Assembly: GCF_019972315.1 (NCBI RefSeq)
Contig: NZ_BLIZ01000001.1
Span: forward strand, 2,100,513 to 2,164,512
Origin: Geobacter sp. AOG1
GTDB taxonomy: Bacteria > Desulfobacterota > Desulfuromonadia > Geobacterales > Geobacteraceae
Length of the DNA: 64,000 nucleotides
Reading direction: 5' to 3'
The translations under genes and the position numbers were made by a program. This document shows, one piece after another, positions 52,788-63,520 of this stretch; the stretch's first letter is position 1; every line of letters starts with the position of its first letter. A model generated the notes under the pieces. That model did not search any database. It was not told where the DNA came from and saw nothing but the letters and a program-made list of their open reading frames with translations.

Positions 52788-52954
52788 AAGCAACCCTCCG
52801 TTTTGGGTGGGGAATAACGGCGTGGGGGCGAACAAGCGCGTCAGCGCCTGTGTGCCGCCGCTGGTTAGCTGTTGCATTTATCTAGCATTGCCGCCAAGTG
52901 CTACAAAAATTGATTTATCAGGATGGTTCCGACAAGGCCTGCACATGAATAGGG

Positions 52955-53010
52955 GGTCTCAACTCTCAACACATACTGACTGAATCTGTTTATTGTTAAT
53001 GGTTGAGACC
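52955..53010. repeat. Inverted repeat at the edge of the AT-rich patch
   Basis: GGTCTCAAC (52955-52963) and GTTGAGACC (53002-53010) are perfect 9-bp arms, 38 bp apart, with inner AACA/TGTT matches. It lies 52 bp after the stop of the gene at 53062. It could be a degenerate attC-like fold or the boundary of acquired DNA. Confidence 0.45.
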
Positions 53011-53061
53011 TGATAATCATATAATGCTCTTTATAATCTTACTCGTAAAAGATCACAGTAC

Positions 53062-53445
53062 TCATAGCCAACGCTTTACCGCCGCTGCTGTATCGCTCGG
53101 CATCGTATTGAAGCACAGCTTGGCTTGAGGTGCATGTTCATGCACCACGTTGATTAACTTCTCAAACAGCATGAAGTTACTTGGATTCGTTCGTACACCG
53201 GCCCCGATAAGGATGCAATTGAACCGCTTCTGCTTGAGTTGGCTTTGAACAACTGCCTCCGCAGTTTCGCCAAAGTCGGTTAAACATAATTGCACACTGT
53301 ACCCGAGACGAGTCAATTCGTCTTCAGAGGACTTGAGACCAGCAAGTACCTTCGTTGCGTCCATGCCCGGCGCGTAGCCGGGTTGTGAGAAATCAATCAG
53401 TGTTGGATCCAGACCAATCACGAGTACGCTTTTCTCGTCTGTCAT
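53062..53445 (-). CDS. Hypothetical protein with Rossmann-like fold
   Basis: A 127-residue soluble protein. It opens with a hydrophobic strand (KSVLVIGLDPTLIDFSQP). Later segments alternate strands and helices (GYSVQLCLTDFGETAEAVVQSQL, FNCILIGAGVRTNPSNFMLFEKLINVV), suggesting an alpha/beta fold like receiver or flavodoxin proteins without their active sites. GGAGGCAGCT precedes the ATG at 53445. Base composition is AT-richer than its neighbours, consistent with acquisition. No function is assigned. Confidence 0.72.
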   Translation of the reverse strand: MTDEKSVLVIGLDPTLIDFSQPGYAPGMDATKVLAGLKSSEDELTRLGYSVQLCLTDFGETAEAVVQSQLKQKRFNCILIGAGVRTNPSNFMLFEKLINVVHEHAPQAKLCFNTMPSDTAAAVKRWL

Positions 53446-53521
53446 AGCTGCCTCCATGTAGTTGCCTGACGAAACACAGGCACGCCTTCAATTATGCATG
53501 TATGGGAGTGCCATCGCTGCT

Positions 53522-53582
53522 GCCCAACGGTGTGGGAGATCACCTGACGGCTTTTGAATCAGGTGTATCTTCCTGGTTATGC
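53522..53582 (-). other. attC-like imperfect palindrome (possible integron cassette site)
   Basis: On the minus strand GCATAAC, then arms GGAAGATA-CACCTGA and TCAGGTG-ATCTCCC around an 11-base spacer, then GTTGGGC, 61 bases in all. GTTGGGC fits the attC core GTTRRRY; GCATAAC differs from RYYYAAC at one position. The stop codon of the gene at 53540 lies inside it, as is common for cassette genes. No integrase gene is in the window. Confidence 0.45.
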
Positions 53583-53989
53583 GCTGATTTTGACTTCTTC
53601 AAACACAAGTACCCAGTGAAGGCGTAAAATGCTGAGAGAGCAATGTAAGTCACAGGTTCGCCATAGCTGGCATCATAGTTTAAATATGCTTTACCAATAG
53701 TATGCGCGAATCCTTGAGCAAGAAGTGGTGTCATGTGTCGTAGCATACAGTAAAAAAGTAATCCAGCCGAGGTAAGCCACCCTAGTCGGCGGTTGCTTAA
53801 GATTGCTTCTTTCGCAAGCCATATCGAAAAACCACCGAATAGTACTGCTCCAATGATTAATTCGACAGAATCGGAAATCTCTTTCTTGATAGCAACCTTC
53901 ACACTTGAATAGGCAAGCCAACCACCCACAAAGGAAAGTGTTAAAGGGAGTAGTCGTTCTAATCGATTTATCATCATTTCTTTTCGCAT
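53540..53989 (-). CDS. Hypothetical four-helix membrane protein
   Basis: A 149-residue protein with hydrophobic helices at about 13-31, 40-62, 70-92 and 112-130, and a polar C terminus (KKSKSAHNQEDTPDSKAVR). No domain was recognised. Codon use is AT-rich relative to the core genes of this window. The gene ends inside an attC-like palindrome and shares orientation with the small gene at 53062, which together suggest cassette origin. The start could also be the Met at residue 5 or 6. Confidence 0.65.
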   Translation of the reverse strand: MRKEMMINRLERLLPLTLSFVGGWLAYSSVKVAIKKEISDSVELIIGAVLFGGFSIWLAKEAILSNRRLGWLTSAGLLFYCMLRHMTPLLAQGFAHTIGKAYLNYDASYGEPVTYIALSAFYAFTGYLCLKKSKSAHNQEDTPDSKAVR

Positions 53990-54000
53990 AACTCGTAAAT

Positions 54001-54046
54001 CACCGGTTAGGCCGGTGTATCTATATTTAGATGCAAGTATCTAAAT
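54001..54046. repeat. Two adjacent short dyads upstream of the membrane gene
   Basis: CACCGG-ttagg-CCGGTG (54001-54017) and ATTTAGAT-gcaagt-ATCTAAAT (54025-54046). The first contains GTTAGGC. They may be operators or remnants of a recombination site. Confidence 0.4.
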
Positions 54047-54056
54047 CTAGATGCTT

Positions 54057-54413
54057 TTACAATTCCGTTCCGTCGTATTGCCCTGTCGAATTAAGATTAG
54101 GGTAATCAACTAAACCCGTTTCCTGTGTATGAATTGACACGAAAAACGCCCGCACGGCATTGAGCCGGTGCGGGCGGTCTGGTTGAGGGCGTTGGGCTGG
54201 TCCATGCAACTCTTCCCCTGTGCATACAGTTATCTCTTCGATTAGATGGTTGTAATCCTCTCCGTGGCGGGTGTCAAGGAAGATTTTACCCCTGCGTCCG
54301 CACACTGTGGGCAATCGCGAGGAGGGGAGCTGTAACGGCAGGAAGCGGCGGTTTCTGTAGACAAGCTGCAATTGCCGGATGAGAGCGACAGCGGGATCGA
54401 ATTCAGGCGGCAT
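54057..54413 (-). other. Doubtful open frame, 118 codons
   Basis: The frame starts MPPEFDPAVALIRQLQLVYRN and includes GKIFLDTRHGEDYNHL. Its last third runs through a strong terminator hairpin at 54142-54176 (read as DRPHRLNAVRAF), which argues against a normal gene end there. No ribosome site of note precedes it. It may be a decayed gene whose true end lay before the terminator. The rest of 54057-54623 holds no other convincing gene. Confidence 0.3.
54142..54176 (-). terminator. Minus-strand terminator with no clear gene in front
   Basis: On the minus strand CGCCCGCACCGGC-tcaat-GCCGTGCGGGCG (one bulge) followed by TTTTT. It is a strong terminator by shape, yet the only candidate upstream is the doubtful frame at 54413. 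Confidence 0.75.
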
Positions 54414-54623
54414 GCCCACTCTCTTTACGAATGACCTTGCGCGAATACGGGCTGCAAATGGCTCCCATAAATTTGATGGTGGTAGGCAGGAGACGGGCAA
54501 AAATATTCAAGGAACCTAACAAATTTTTCGTATTCTGATATAAATAGGGAGTGCTGGTAGTGACACGCGACGTGTAGTGCACTGTACCGGCAAGAGTTAC
54601 GTCAACGATGAGGTGGGGCACAT

Positions 54624-55760
54624 ATGAATAATAGTGTTCTTCGACGGTTACTTGTTGTTTCAGTGATTCTGGGCTCAACAGCGATTGCCGGGGCAGAGCC
54701 GATTACCAAACCGGCTGATGCACCCGCTCAAACCCGGGAGGAGCAGACACATTGGGTGGCAAAGAAGGACACCGTCAAGTCGTTTAAAGGGAAAAAAGTG
54801 CTCATCAGGATGATCGTTCAGGCTAACACGCTGGAGATGGTATTAACAGGGACGGTCTCTTACGAGAAACGCACTGTTCTTTCCCCGCCGGCCCGCCTTG
54901 AAATTGATATCCCTCATGCGGCAAATGCTCTGGGTGCAGACATGATCGATATCAACAAAATAGGTATCGCCAAGGTTTTATTCGTTAATAATGACGACTT
55001 TCTAAGAGTCATCGTGGTGCCAACGGAAGGGACGCCACTTCCCTCCCGTATCGAGGCAACACATAATTCCCGTGGGTTGCTGATCAACATGGCGGCCCGA
55101 CCGACGGAGCCTTATTCTGTGCCTGTCACGGATAAGCCGGCAATCCCGGCCGCTTCGGCTTTACCGACTGAAACGGTTACGCCGTCTACTCCGGCTGTGA
55201 AGTCGACACCTTCTCCGCTCCCCGTAACTACCGGAATCCTGTCTGACAAAGTTGCCCCGGTGGCTACGCCACGGGCAAAATCGCACGAGCGCATTTTTCT
55301 GGTAGTTGGGGAATCGGTGAACCGGAAAAAGCTCGACGCTGTCGTGAAAAAAGTGAGAGCCGCTGGCGTGAAGCCGGATGTGACCGCAGCAACAAAACAG
55401 GTAGAGGTCTTCCGTTTGCTCGTTGCCAGCTACGCCGAAACAAAGCCGGCCGAGCTGAGACGGGCCCAGGTTGCCCGCCACACCAAGAATGCATTCATAG
55501 CCAGGGATGGCGACTCTTATTGCGTATGTGCAGGCTCTCTCATGTCAGAGGAAAGCGCCAGGAGGGAACAGAAACGGCTTGCGGCTAAAGGACTGGAAGG
55601 ACTGCAAATCGTCAGAGTCTTGGTCCCGCTGAAAGTCTGGCGGGTAACTGCCGGATGCGATGCCGATGTGCGCCAAGCGCTGAAATTACACCAGGCACTC
55701 ACAAAACGTGGCATCAAGGTTAGTAGTTCAGAAATGAGAGTTGTCGAGACTGGTACCTGA
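54624..55760 (+). CDS. Secreted AMIN-domain protein with SPOR-like C terminus
   Basis: A 378-residue exported protein. The signal peptide is at about 1-24. An AMIN-like beta domain covers about 45-150 (VLIRMIVQANTLEMVLTGTVSYEKRTVLSPPARLEIDIPHA), a fold used by cell-wall amidases and secretins to bind peptidoglycan or the septum. A Pro/Thr-rich linker spans about 165-215. The C-terminal region (about 225-375) has two SPOR-like halves (RIFLVVGESVNRKKLDAVVKKVRAAG, SYCVCAGSLMSEESARREQKRLAAKGLEGLQIV), though glycan-strand binding is unproven. It is monocistronic with a perfect terminator. Confidence 0.8.
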   Translation: MNNSVLRRLLVVSVILGSTAIAGAEPITKPADAPAQTREEQTHWVAKKDTVKSFKGKKVLIRMIVQANTLEMVLTGTVSYEKRTVLSPPARLEIDIPHAANALGADMIDINKIGIAKVLFVNNDDFLRVIVVPTEGTPLPSRIEATHNSRGLLINMAARPTEPYSVPVTDKPAIPAASALPTETVTPSTPAVKSTPSPLPVTTGILSDKVAPVATPRAKSHERIFLVVGESVNRKKLDAVVKKVRAAGVKPDVTAATKQVEVFRLLVASYAETKPAELRRAQVARHTKNAFIARDGDSYCVCAGSLMSEESARREQKRLAAKGLEGLQIVRVLVPLKVWRVTAGCDADVRQALKLHQALTKRGIKVSSSEMRVVETGT

Positions 55761-55810
55761 ATCCCCGGTTTTTCTTGTTCTCCGTACGCCACCGGTATCC
55801 TCCATGACAC

Positions 55811-55850
55811 AACAAAAAAGGCCCCTTCGCCTGAAGGAGCCTTTTTTGTT
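55811..55850. terminator. Bidirectional terminator between the AMIN gene and the DAHP synthase gene
   Basis: AACAAAAAAGGC-CCTTC-gcct-GAAGG-GCCTTTTTTGTT with one mismatch pair, flanked by A and T runs on both sides. Confidence 0.9.
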
Positions 55851-55870
55851 GCATAGATAGTGGGGAAGTC

Positions 55871-56935
<1,065 letters not shown>

Positions 56936-57020
56936 GGCGTTCGGGGCTTCCTTGCATAGATGGAATGAAGGATGGACGGAACCCCATATATACGCCGTTT
57001 AGCGGGTAAATGCAATGAAA

Positions 57021-57614
57021 TTAACCTTTTGCGGCCAACTCCACCAGGGAAGCCGTGCCTGCTCCCGCCCGGGCCATCTCCGCCTCGGCCTTTTCCGTGT
57101 CTTCCGGCTGGAGATTGACCCCCCGGCAGGCGTCTGCCAGGTAGACCATGGTGAACCCCCGGGCGATTCCTTCCAGCACCGATTCCTTGACGCAGTAGTC
57201 GGTGGCGAGTCCCCCCACGTAGACCTTCCTGACCCCGTGCTGCCGCAGGAGGTCGGGAAGGGGTGTGCCGTCCGGAGCGATGCCGTGGAGGGCGGAGTAG
57301 TCGTCCCGGGACGGGTCCATCCCCTTGGAGATGATGACGGCATGGGGGGGGAGTTTAAGGTCCGGGTGAAAGGCGGCCCCTGTGCTACCCTGCACGCAGT
57401 GGACCGGCCAGACGCCGCCGAAAGCCTTGAAATGGGAGGTCATGGCGGGGTGCCAGTCACGGGTCGCGAAGACGGGTAGTCCCTGGGTCGTGAACAGCTC
57501 GATGTAGCGGTTCAGCACCGGTACGACCAGGTCCCCCTCCGTAACGCCGAGGGCGCCGCCGGGGCAGAAATCGTTCTGGACGTCGACGATCAAAAGGGCG
57601 GAATCATTGGTCAT
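57021..57614 (-). CDS. pncA: Nicotinamidase
   Basis: A 197-residue cysteine hydrolase that deamidates nicotinamide to nicotinic acid. The catalytic Asp is in LIVDVQNDFCPGGAL near 10, the metal ligands in FATRDWHPAMTSHF near 47-60, and the Cys in GGLATDYCVKESVLEG near 150. The gene follows pncB on the same strand. Together they form a short NAD salvage operon from nicotinamide to nicotinate mononucleotide. The intervening 148 bp hold a long inverted repeat. Confidence 0.94.
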   Translation of the reverse strand: MTNDSALLIVDVQNDFCPGGALGVTEGDLVVPVLNRYIELFTTQGLPVFATRDWHPAMTSHFKAFGGVWPVHCVQGSTGAAFHPDLKLPPHAVIISKGMDPSRDDYSALHGIAPDGTPLPDLLRQHGVRKVYVGGLATDYCVKESVLEGIARGFTMVYLADACRGVNLQPEDTEKAEAEMARAGAGTASLVELAAKG

Positions 57615-57658
57615 GGATGTACCTCAAAAGTGTTTCGATAAGGTGAAATCAACGGCAG

Positions 57659-57743
57659 ATTAACAGGGATATTCAGGATGAACAGGATTCTACACCAGTC
57701 TGGTTTTGAATTTATCCTGAATATCCTGTCCATCCCTGTTAAT
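57659..57743. repeat. Long inverted repeat between pncA and pncB
   Basis: ATTAACAGGGAT (57659-57670) pairs with ATCCCTGTTAAT (57732-57743). Inside, both arms carry ATTCAGGAT and ACAGGAT units in swapped order. The tandem CAGGAT units suggest a repeat grown by internal duplication. Confidence 0.7.
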
Positions 57744-57762
57744 TGATCATCATCGTTCTGGG

Positions 57763-59190
57763 TCAGTTGTACCCCTGTTCCACCTCCTCCATGAGCCGGT
57801 TGCGGAGGTCGTTGAGTCCGCGGCTGATGGAGACCTTGTAGATGTGGGGGTTGACGTGGCGCAGGCACCCTTGGGGGAGGCGGGCGCGCTGGTCGGTGCA
57901 GCGGTCGGCCATGGTGTCCAGGGTCGGCGTCATGCCGGTCCGCTTTCCGTCCGTCATCACCACCTGCCGCAGCTCCTCAAGTCGGGCATCGGCGGGAATC
58001 TGCTTGCGCTCCAGGGGGTTGGCCGGGTTGTAGACCAAGTCCCCCGGCTGCACCGTTTCGTCCTGGAGGGTCATGATGTCCATGAGGTATGCACCGTCGG
58101 GGGCCACGGCCCGTAGCAGGCGCTTCCGGTCGGGGAGGGTGGCCTTGGCGATGTCGCTCGTCACCTTGAGTTTGGGCTGGTCGCCGATCCTGACCAGCTT
58201 GTACACCCCTCCCAGTGCCCCGCCCCCTTCGCCCATGCCGGTGGCGAGCTTGGTCCCGACGCCGTAGACGTCCACTTTCCCCCCTTCGGAGAGGATGGAG
58301 TCGATGACGTACTCGTCGATCTCGTTGGAGGCGACAATCTTCGCCTGGGGGAAACCGGCCGCGTCGAACATCCGGCGTGCCTCCCGGCTGAGATAGGCCA
58401 GGTCCCCCGAGTCGATCCGTACCCCCACGAGCTCGTGTCCCCGCTCCCGCAACTCTTTCGCCACGGTGATGGCGTGGGGGATGCCGCTCTTCAGGGTGTC
58501 GTAGGTGTCCACCAGGAGGATGCACGAGTCGGGGAAGACTTCGGCGTACTTGCGGAAAGCGGTCAGTTCGTCCGGGAAGGCCATGATCCAGCTGTGGGCG
58601 TGGGTCCCCTTGACCGGGATGCCGAACCGGTGGCCGGCTTCCACGTTGCTCGTGCTCCGTGCCCCGCCGATGTAAGCAGCCCGGGCGACCGATAACCCGC
58701 CGTCCGGCCCGTGGGCGCGGCGCAGGCCGAACTCGATGACCGCGGCCTTCCCCGCCATCTGGCAGACCCGGGCCGCCTTGGTGGCGATGAGGGTCTGGAA
58801 GTTGAGGATGTTGAGGAGCGCCGTCTCCACGAACTGGGCTTCCGCCAGGGTTCCCTCGACGGTGACCAGCGGCTCCCGGCCGAAGACGACGGTCCCCTCA
58901 GGGATGGCGGTGATGGTTCCCCGGAAACGGAATCCGCGCAGGTAATCGATGAAGGCGGGGCGGAAGAGGCCGAGCCCGGCCAGGTAGGTCAATTCCTCCT
59001 CGGTGAACCGGAGCTCCTCCAGGTAGGCGAGGGCGGTGTCGAGGCCGGCGAAGACCGCGTACCCCCCTTTGAACGGGTTGTTACGGAAGAAGAGGTCGAA
59101 GACGGCGGGGGTGTCGTCCATCCCCTCGTCCAGGTAGCCGGCCAGCATGGTCAGTTCGTAGAGGTCGGTGATGAGAGGCGAGTAGCGCAT
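57763..59190 (-). CDS. pncB: Nicotinate phosphoribosyltransferase
   Basis: A 475-residue enzyme forming nicotinate mononucleotide from nicotinate and phosphoribosyl pyrophosphate. The N terminus is MRYSPLITDLYELTMLAGYLDEGM. Key segments are EFGLRRAHGPDGGLSVARAAYIGG near 165-188, GTHAHSWIMAF near 206-216 with the phosphorylatable-type His, VRIDSGDLAYLSREARRM near 280, and YGVGTKLATG near 335. The ATG at 59190 has GGAGCACCC upstream; longer readings lack sense. It precedes pncA. A family A palindrome lies between enolase and this gene. Confidence 0.94.
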   Translation of the reverse strand: MRYSPLITDLYELTMLAGYLDEGMDDTPAVFDLFFRNNPFKGGYAVFAGLDTALAYLEELRFTEEELTYLAGLGLFRPAFIDYLRGFRFRGTITAIPEGTVVFGREPLVTVEGTLAEAQFVETALLNILNFQTLIATKAARVCQMAGKAAVIEFGLRRAHGPDGGLSVARAAYIGGARSTSNVEAGHRFGIPVKGTHAHSWIMAFPDELTAFRKYAEVFPDSCILLVDTYDTLKSGIPHAITVAKELRERGHELVGVRIDSGDLAYLSREARRMFDAAGFPQAKIVASNEIDEYVIDSILSEGGKVDVYGVGTKLATGMGEGGGALGGVYKLVRIGDQPKLKVTSDIAKATLPDRKRLLRAVAPDGAYLMDIMTLQDETVQPGDLVYNPANPLERKQIPADARLEELRQVVMTDGKRTGMTPTLDTMADRCTDQRARLPQGCLRHVNPHIYKVSISRGLNDLRNRLMEEVEQGYN

Positions 59191-59310
59191 GGGTGCTCCT
59201 TGGTTGGGGTATCGGTGCCTCCAAGTATACCATAGCCGGCAGGTGTGATGGGGGCGGACGGAAAAAGGGGCCGACACGGATGTCGGCCCCTTCGTTGGGG
59301 TTTGTGTGTA

Positions 59311-59465
59311 AGGAGGGGGCGGGGGCTCCCCCTCCGCAAAGCGTCAAGCGTCACCGGTTGGCATTCCTACAGGCTGAACCTCTGTTTCGAATGGTTTCCT
59401 TCCCAACCTCTGCCGGTGTTTTTTGCGGGACCCTTTGCTCCGGGAGAGCCCCCGGCTCCTCCCCG
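59311..59465. repeat. Palindromic intergenic element, family A copy 3
   Basis: The longest copy. The left arm ends in GCAAAGCGTC (59335-59344) and the right arm begins GACCCTTTGC (59429-59438). The arms continue outward as GGGGCTCCCCCTCC and CGGGAGAGCCCCC. AAGCGTCACC and GGTGTTTTTTGCGG are conserved inside. The C in GCAAAG and the G in CTTTGC are changed together relative to copies 1 and 2. Confidence 0.75.
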
Positions 59466-59489
59466 TGGAGTCCGACAAAAGAAAGTTAG

Positions 59490-60827
<1,338 letters not shown>

Positions 60828-60852
60828 CTACAGTTATATACAACGCCCGATT

Positions 60853-60930
60853 CGATTATTCACGTCGCATGCCTCCCCGACGTACCAGTGGTACGCTTCC
60901 GGGTGCCCTCTTCCGCTGCCTCGTGACTAT
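60853..60930. repeat. GTAC-core intergenic element, family B-like
   Basis: GACGTACCAGTGGTACGCTTC near 60878-60898 has the same dyad core (CGTAC-N4-GTACG) as the elements at 12478 and 43338. The outer arms TTCACGTCGCATG and TGCCTCGTGA are partly inverted. It occupies part of the 341-bp gap between enolase and pgpH. Confidence 0.5.
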
Positions 60931-61035
60931 CCCCAATCCGGGGTTGTAGTATAAACGTTTTTTTATATATACCAGACGGGACTGAAAGGGAAGGATTTTT
61001 CCGTAATCGTGGGGTGTTAGGCTGGATGGTTTGAG

Positions 61036-61064
61036 TTGACAGCTATCGGTGATAAGGCTATAGT
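61036..61064 (+). promoter_or_regulatory. Sigma-70 promoter of the pgpH-ybeY-dgkA operon
   Basis: TTGACA (61036-61041), 17-base spacer, TATAGT (61059-61064). This is the closest match to consensus in the window, 56 bp before the start codon. Confidence 0.8.
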
Positions 61065-61120
61065 AGGCCTTTACGCAACCCACCGCCACGGCAGTACAGA
61101 CGGGGTTTGAACACACACAC

Positions 61121-63520
61121 ATGCCCACCCAGACTGGTGACAAGAATAAACCTGCCCGGAATTCCCTGGTACTCATCGCCGAACACTTTCTCGATTCCCT
61201 GGTGGAAAGGTTTGCCGGTGGCCGACATGAGCAACGCAACCGCTTCATCCTCCTCTTTCTTGCAGCCGCCATTCTCGCCTTCCTCATTATCCCGGGACAG
61301 CAGTTCCGTGCGGTCAGTTATAAAGTGGGGGATATCGCCACTTCCGACATCCGTGCCACCCAGGACTACCTGCTGGAAGACCGTCCCCTGACCGATAAAA
61401 AACGGGCGGAAGCGGAATCCGTCGTCCCCTTCGTCTACGATTACAACGTCAGTGCGGCCACGGAACTCACCCAGCGGTTCGAAAAAGGGCTGGCTCTGGT
61501 GCGCGAGGCGATGGCGCAGGAGGAAGGGCCCGACATCAAGAGCCTGCGGGATGTGGTTTCCAAATCCCTCGCTGTGGAACTGTCTCCGGTGGAACTCGGG
61601 GCACTCCTGGCCGTCAGGTCGGACCGGGCACTTCTGCTGGAAATCAGCCGCATTACCGGCCAGCTTTACAGCCAAAGGATCGTCGTCGGTCGTCAGGTAT
61701 TTGCCTCGGACCTGGAGCATGGAATCCTCATCGTCGATGCGGACAGCCGGCAGGTCATTGCCACCGGCAATTCAACCCCTTACATAGGGCTGGCGGAAGC
61801 GCGTGGCTTACTGGAACGGGCCCGGATATCGCAAGGGGGGGGGCAGCAAACCCTGACAACCGTGAAGGAAATCCTCGCACGGATGCTGAAGCCGAACCTG
61901 ACCTTCAACCGCGAGGCGACGGACGAAAAGAGGCGGCAGGCGCGTGAGACGGTGCGGCCGGTACTGTTCCAGCTGAAGCAAGGGGAGATGATCGTCCGGG
62001 TCGGGGAGCGGGTTACCGCCGAACAGGCACTCAAGCTGCAGAAGATAGCCGAAGCGCGCAAGGGGATGAACCGGGTGGTCGGCGGGGTCGGCATCTACGG
62101 TCTCGTGCTGGTCCTGTTCTATCTCCCCTACCGCTTTGCCCGCAAGAACATCCGCAAATTCAATCCGTCCAACAAGGATCTGTTGCTCCTGGCGTTTATC
62201 ACCATCTGTTCCTTCCTGCTTCTGAAGACCGTCTACATCGTCTCCACGGTGATGGGGGGTATATTCCCCTCCATCGACACCGCCAACTACTTTTACCTGT
62301 TCCCCTTCGCCGTCGGCGCCATCCTCGTGCGGATCATCCTCAACTCAGAGGTAGCCCTGGTTCATACCGCCATCTGCGCCCCCCTCTTCGGGATCATGTT
62401 CAACAACAGTCTCCCGGTGGTCATCTACTCCCTCCTCGGCGGGGTGGTCGGCGCCCACGGGGTTCGGCAGTGCAAGGACCGCGGGACCATCTACAAGGCG
62501 GGGATGAAGGTGAGCGTCGCGAACCTGGCCCTGGCCATCTCCTTCCAGATAGTCGGGGACAGCCTCTTCTCCATGCAGTCCCTTTACTGCATCCTATTCG
62601 CCCTGGCCGGCGGTGTCATCAACGCGGCCTTCGTCACCGGCATCATTCCCATTCTGGAGGGGCTTTTCCATTACACCACCGACATCAAACTCCTGGAACT
62701 TGCCAACCTCAACTCTCCCATCCTGCGGGAGCTGATGATCCGGGCTCCCGGTACCTACCACCACAGCGTGCTGGTCGGTAACATGGTGGAGTCCGCGGCG
62801 GAGGCGATCAACGCCAACCCTCTGCTGGCCCGGGTGGCAGCCTACTACCATGACGTGGGGAAGATATCCAAGCCGCTCTACTTCATAGAGAACGTGGCGG
62901 GGGGGGAAAACCGCCACGACAAGCTTTCCCCCAACATGAGCGCCCTCATCCTCATAGCCCACGTCAAGGAGGGGGTGGAACTGGCGCGGGAGCACCGGCT
63001 CGGCCTTCCCATCATCGACATCATCCGTCAGTCCCATGGCACCAGCCTCATCACCTTTTTCTACGACAAGGCGAAAAAGCTGGCGGGGGAGGGGAAGGTC
63101 GTGGACGAGCGGGAATTCCGCTATCCGGGCCCCAAACCCCAGACCCGCGAGGCGGGGCTCGTGCTTCTGGCCGACTGCGTGGAGGCGGCATCCCGCACCC
63201 TCACCGACCCGACACCGGCCCGCATCCAGGGGCTCGTGCAGAAGATCATCAACAAGGTGTTCATCGACGGCCAGCTTGATGAGTGCGAACTGACCCTGAA
63301 AAACCTCCATGGGATCGCCAAGAGCTTCAACCGGATCCTGGGAGCCATCTACCACCATCGCATCGATTACCCGGAGCCGGCGTACAAGGAAAAAATTGCG
63401 GGAGGGAAGAAGACCCTTGAAGATAGCCATCGAGAACCGCCAGAGGCGCCATCCGATCAGCATCAGGAACCTGAGAAAAGTGGCGGAGAGGATCTTAAGC
63501 GCCTTGGGATTACCCACTAG
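61121..63520 (+). CDS. pgpH: 7TM-HD phosphodiesterase, PgpH/YqfF family
   Basis: A 799-residue membrane protein. The N-terminal helix is at about 44-62. A large extracytoplasmic 7TMR-HDED domain runs to about 320. Seven membrane helices follow (about 325-520). The C-terminal cytoplasmic HD domain has HHSVLVGNMVESAAEAI near 548-564 and YYHDVGKISKP near 577-587, with HGTSLITFFYDKA near 640. Characterised PgpH proteins hydrolyse cyclic di-AMP, so a c-di-AMP or related nucleotide role is probable; no c-di-AMP cyclase gene is in the window. It is first in an operon with ybeY and dgkA and overlaps ybeY by about 104 bases. Confidence 0.92.
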   Translation: MPTQTGDKNKPARNSLVLIAEHFLDSLVERFAGGRHEQRNRFILLFLAAAILAFLIIPGQQFRAVSYKVGDIATSDIRATQDYLLEDRPLTDKKRAEAESVVPFVYDYNVSAATELTQRFEKGLALVREAMAQEEGPDIKSLRDVVSKSLAVELSPVELGALLAVRSDRALLLEISRITGQLYSQRIVVGRQVFASDLEHGILIVDADSRQVIATGNSTPYIGLAEARGLLERARISQGGGQQTLTTVKEILARMLKPNLTFNREATDEKRRQARETVRPVLFQLKQGEMIVRVGERVTAEQALKLQKIAEARKGMNRVVGGVGIYGLVLVLFYLPYRFARKNIRKFNPSNKDLLLLAFITICSFLLLKTVYIVSTVMGGIFPSIDTANYFYLFPFAVGAILVRIILNSEVALVHTAICAPLFGIMFNNSLPVVIYSLLGGVVGAHGVRQCKDRGTIYKAGMKVSVANLALAISFQIVGDSLFSMQSLYCILFALAGGVINAAFVTGIIPILEGLFHYTTDIKLLELANLNSPILRELMIRAPGTYHHSVLVGNMVESAAEAINANPLLARVAAYYHDVGKISKPLYFIENVAGGENRHDKLSPNMSALILIAHVKEGVELAREHRLGLPIIDIIRQSHGTSLITFFYDKAKKLAGEGKVVDEREFRYPGPKPQTREAGLVLLADCVEAASRTLTDPTPARIQGLVQKIINKVFIDGQLDECELTLKNLHGIAKSFNRILGAIYHHRIDYPEPAYKEKIAGGKKTLEDSHREPPEAPSDQHQEPEKSGGEDLKRLGITH

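Noticed and set aside
54403-54678. Minus-strand frame overlapping the start of the AMIN-domain gene
   Set aside because: It overlaps the signal-peptide region of a convincing gene on the other strand and has no ribosome site.
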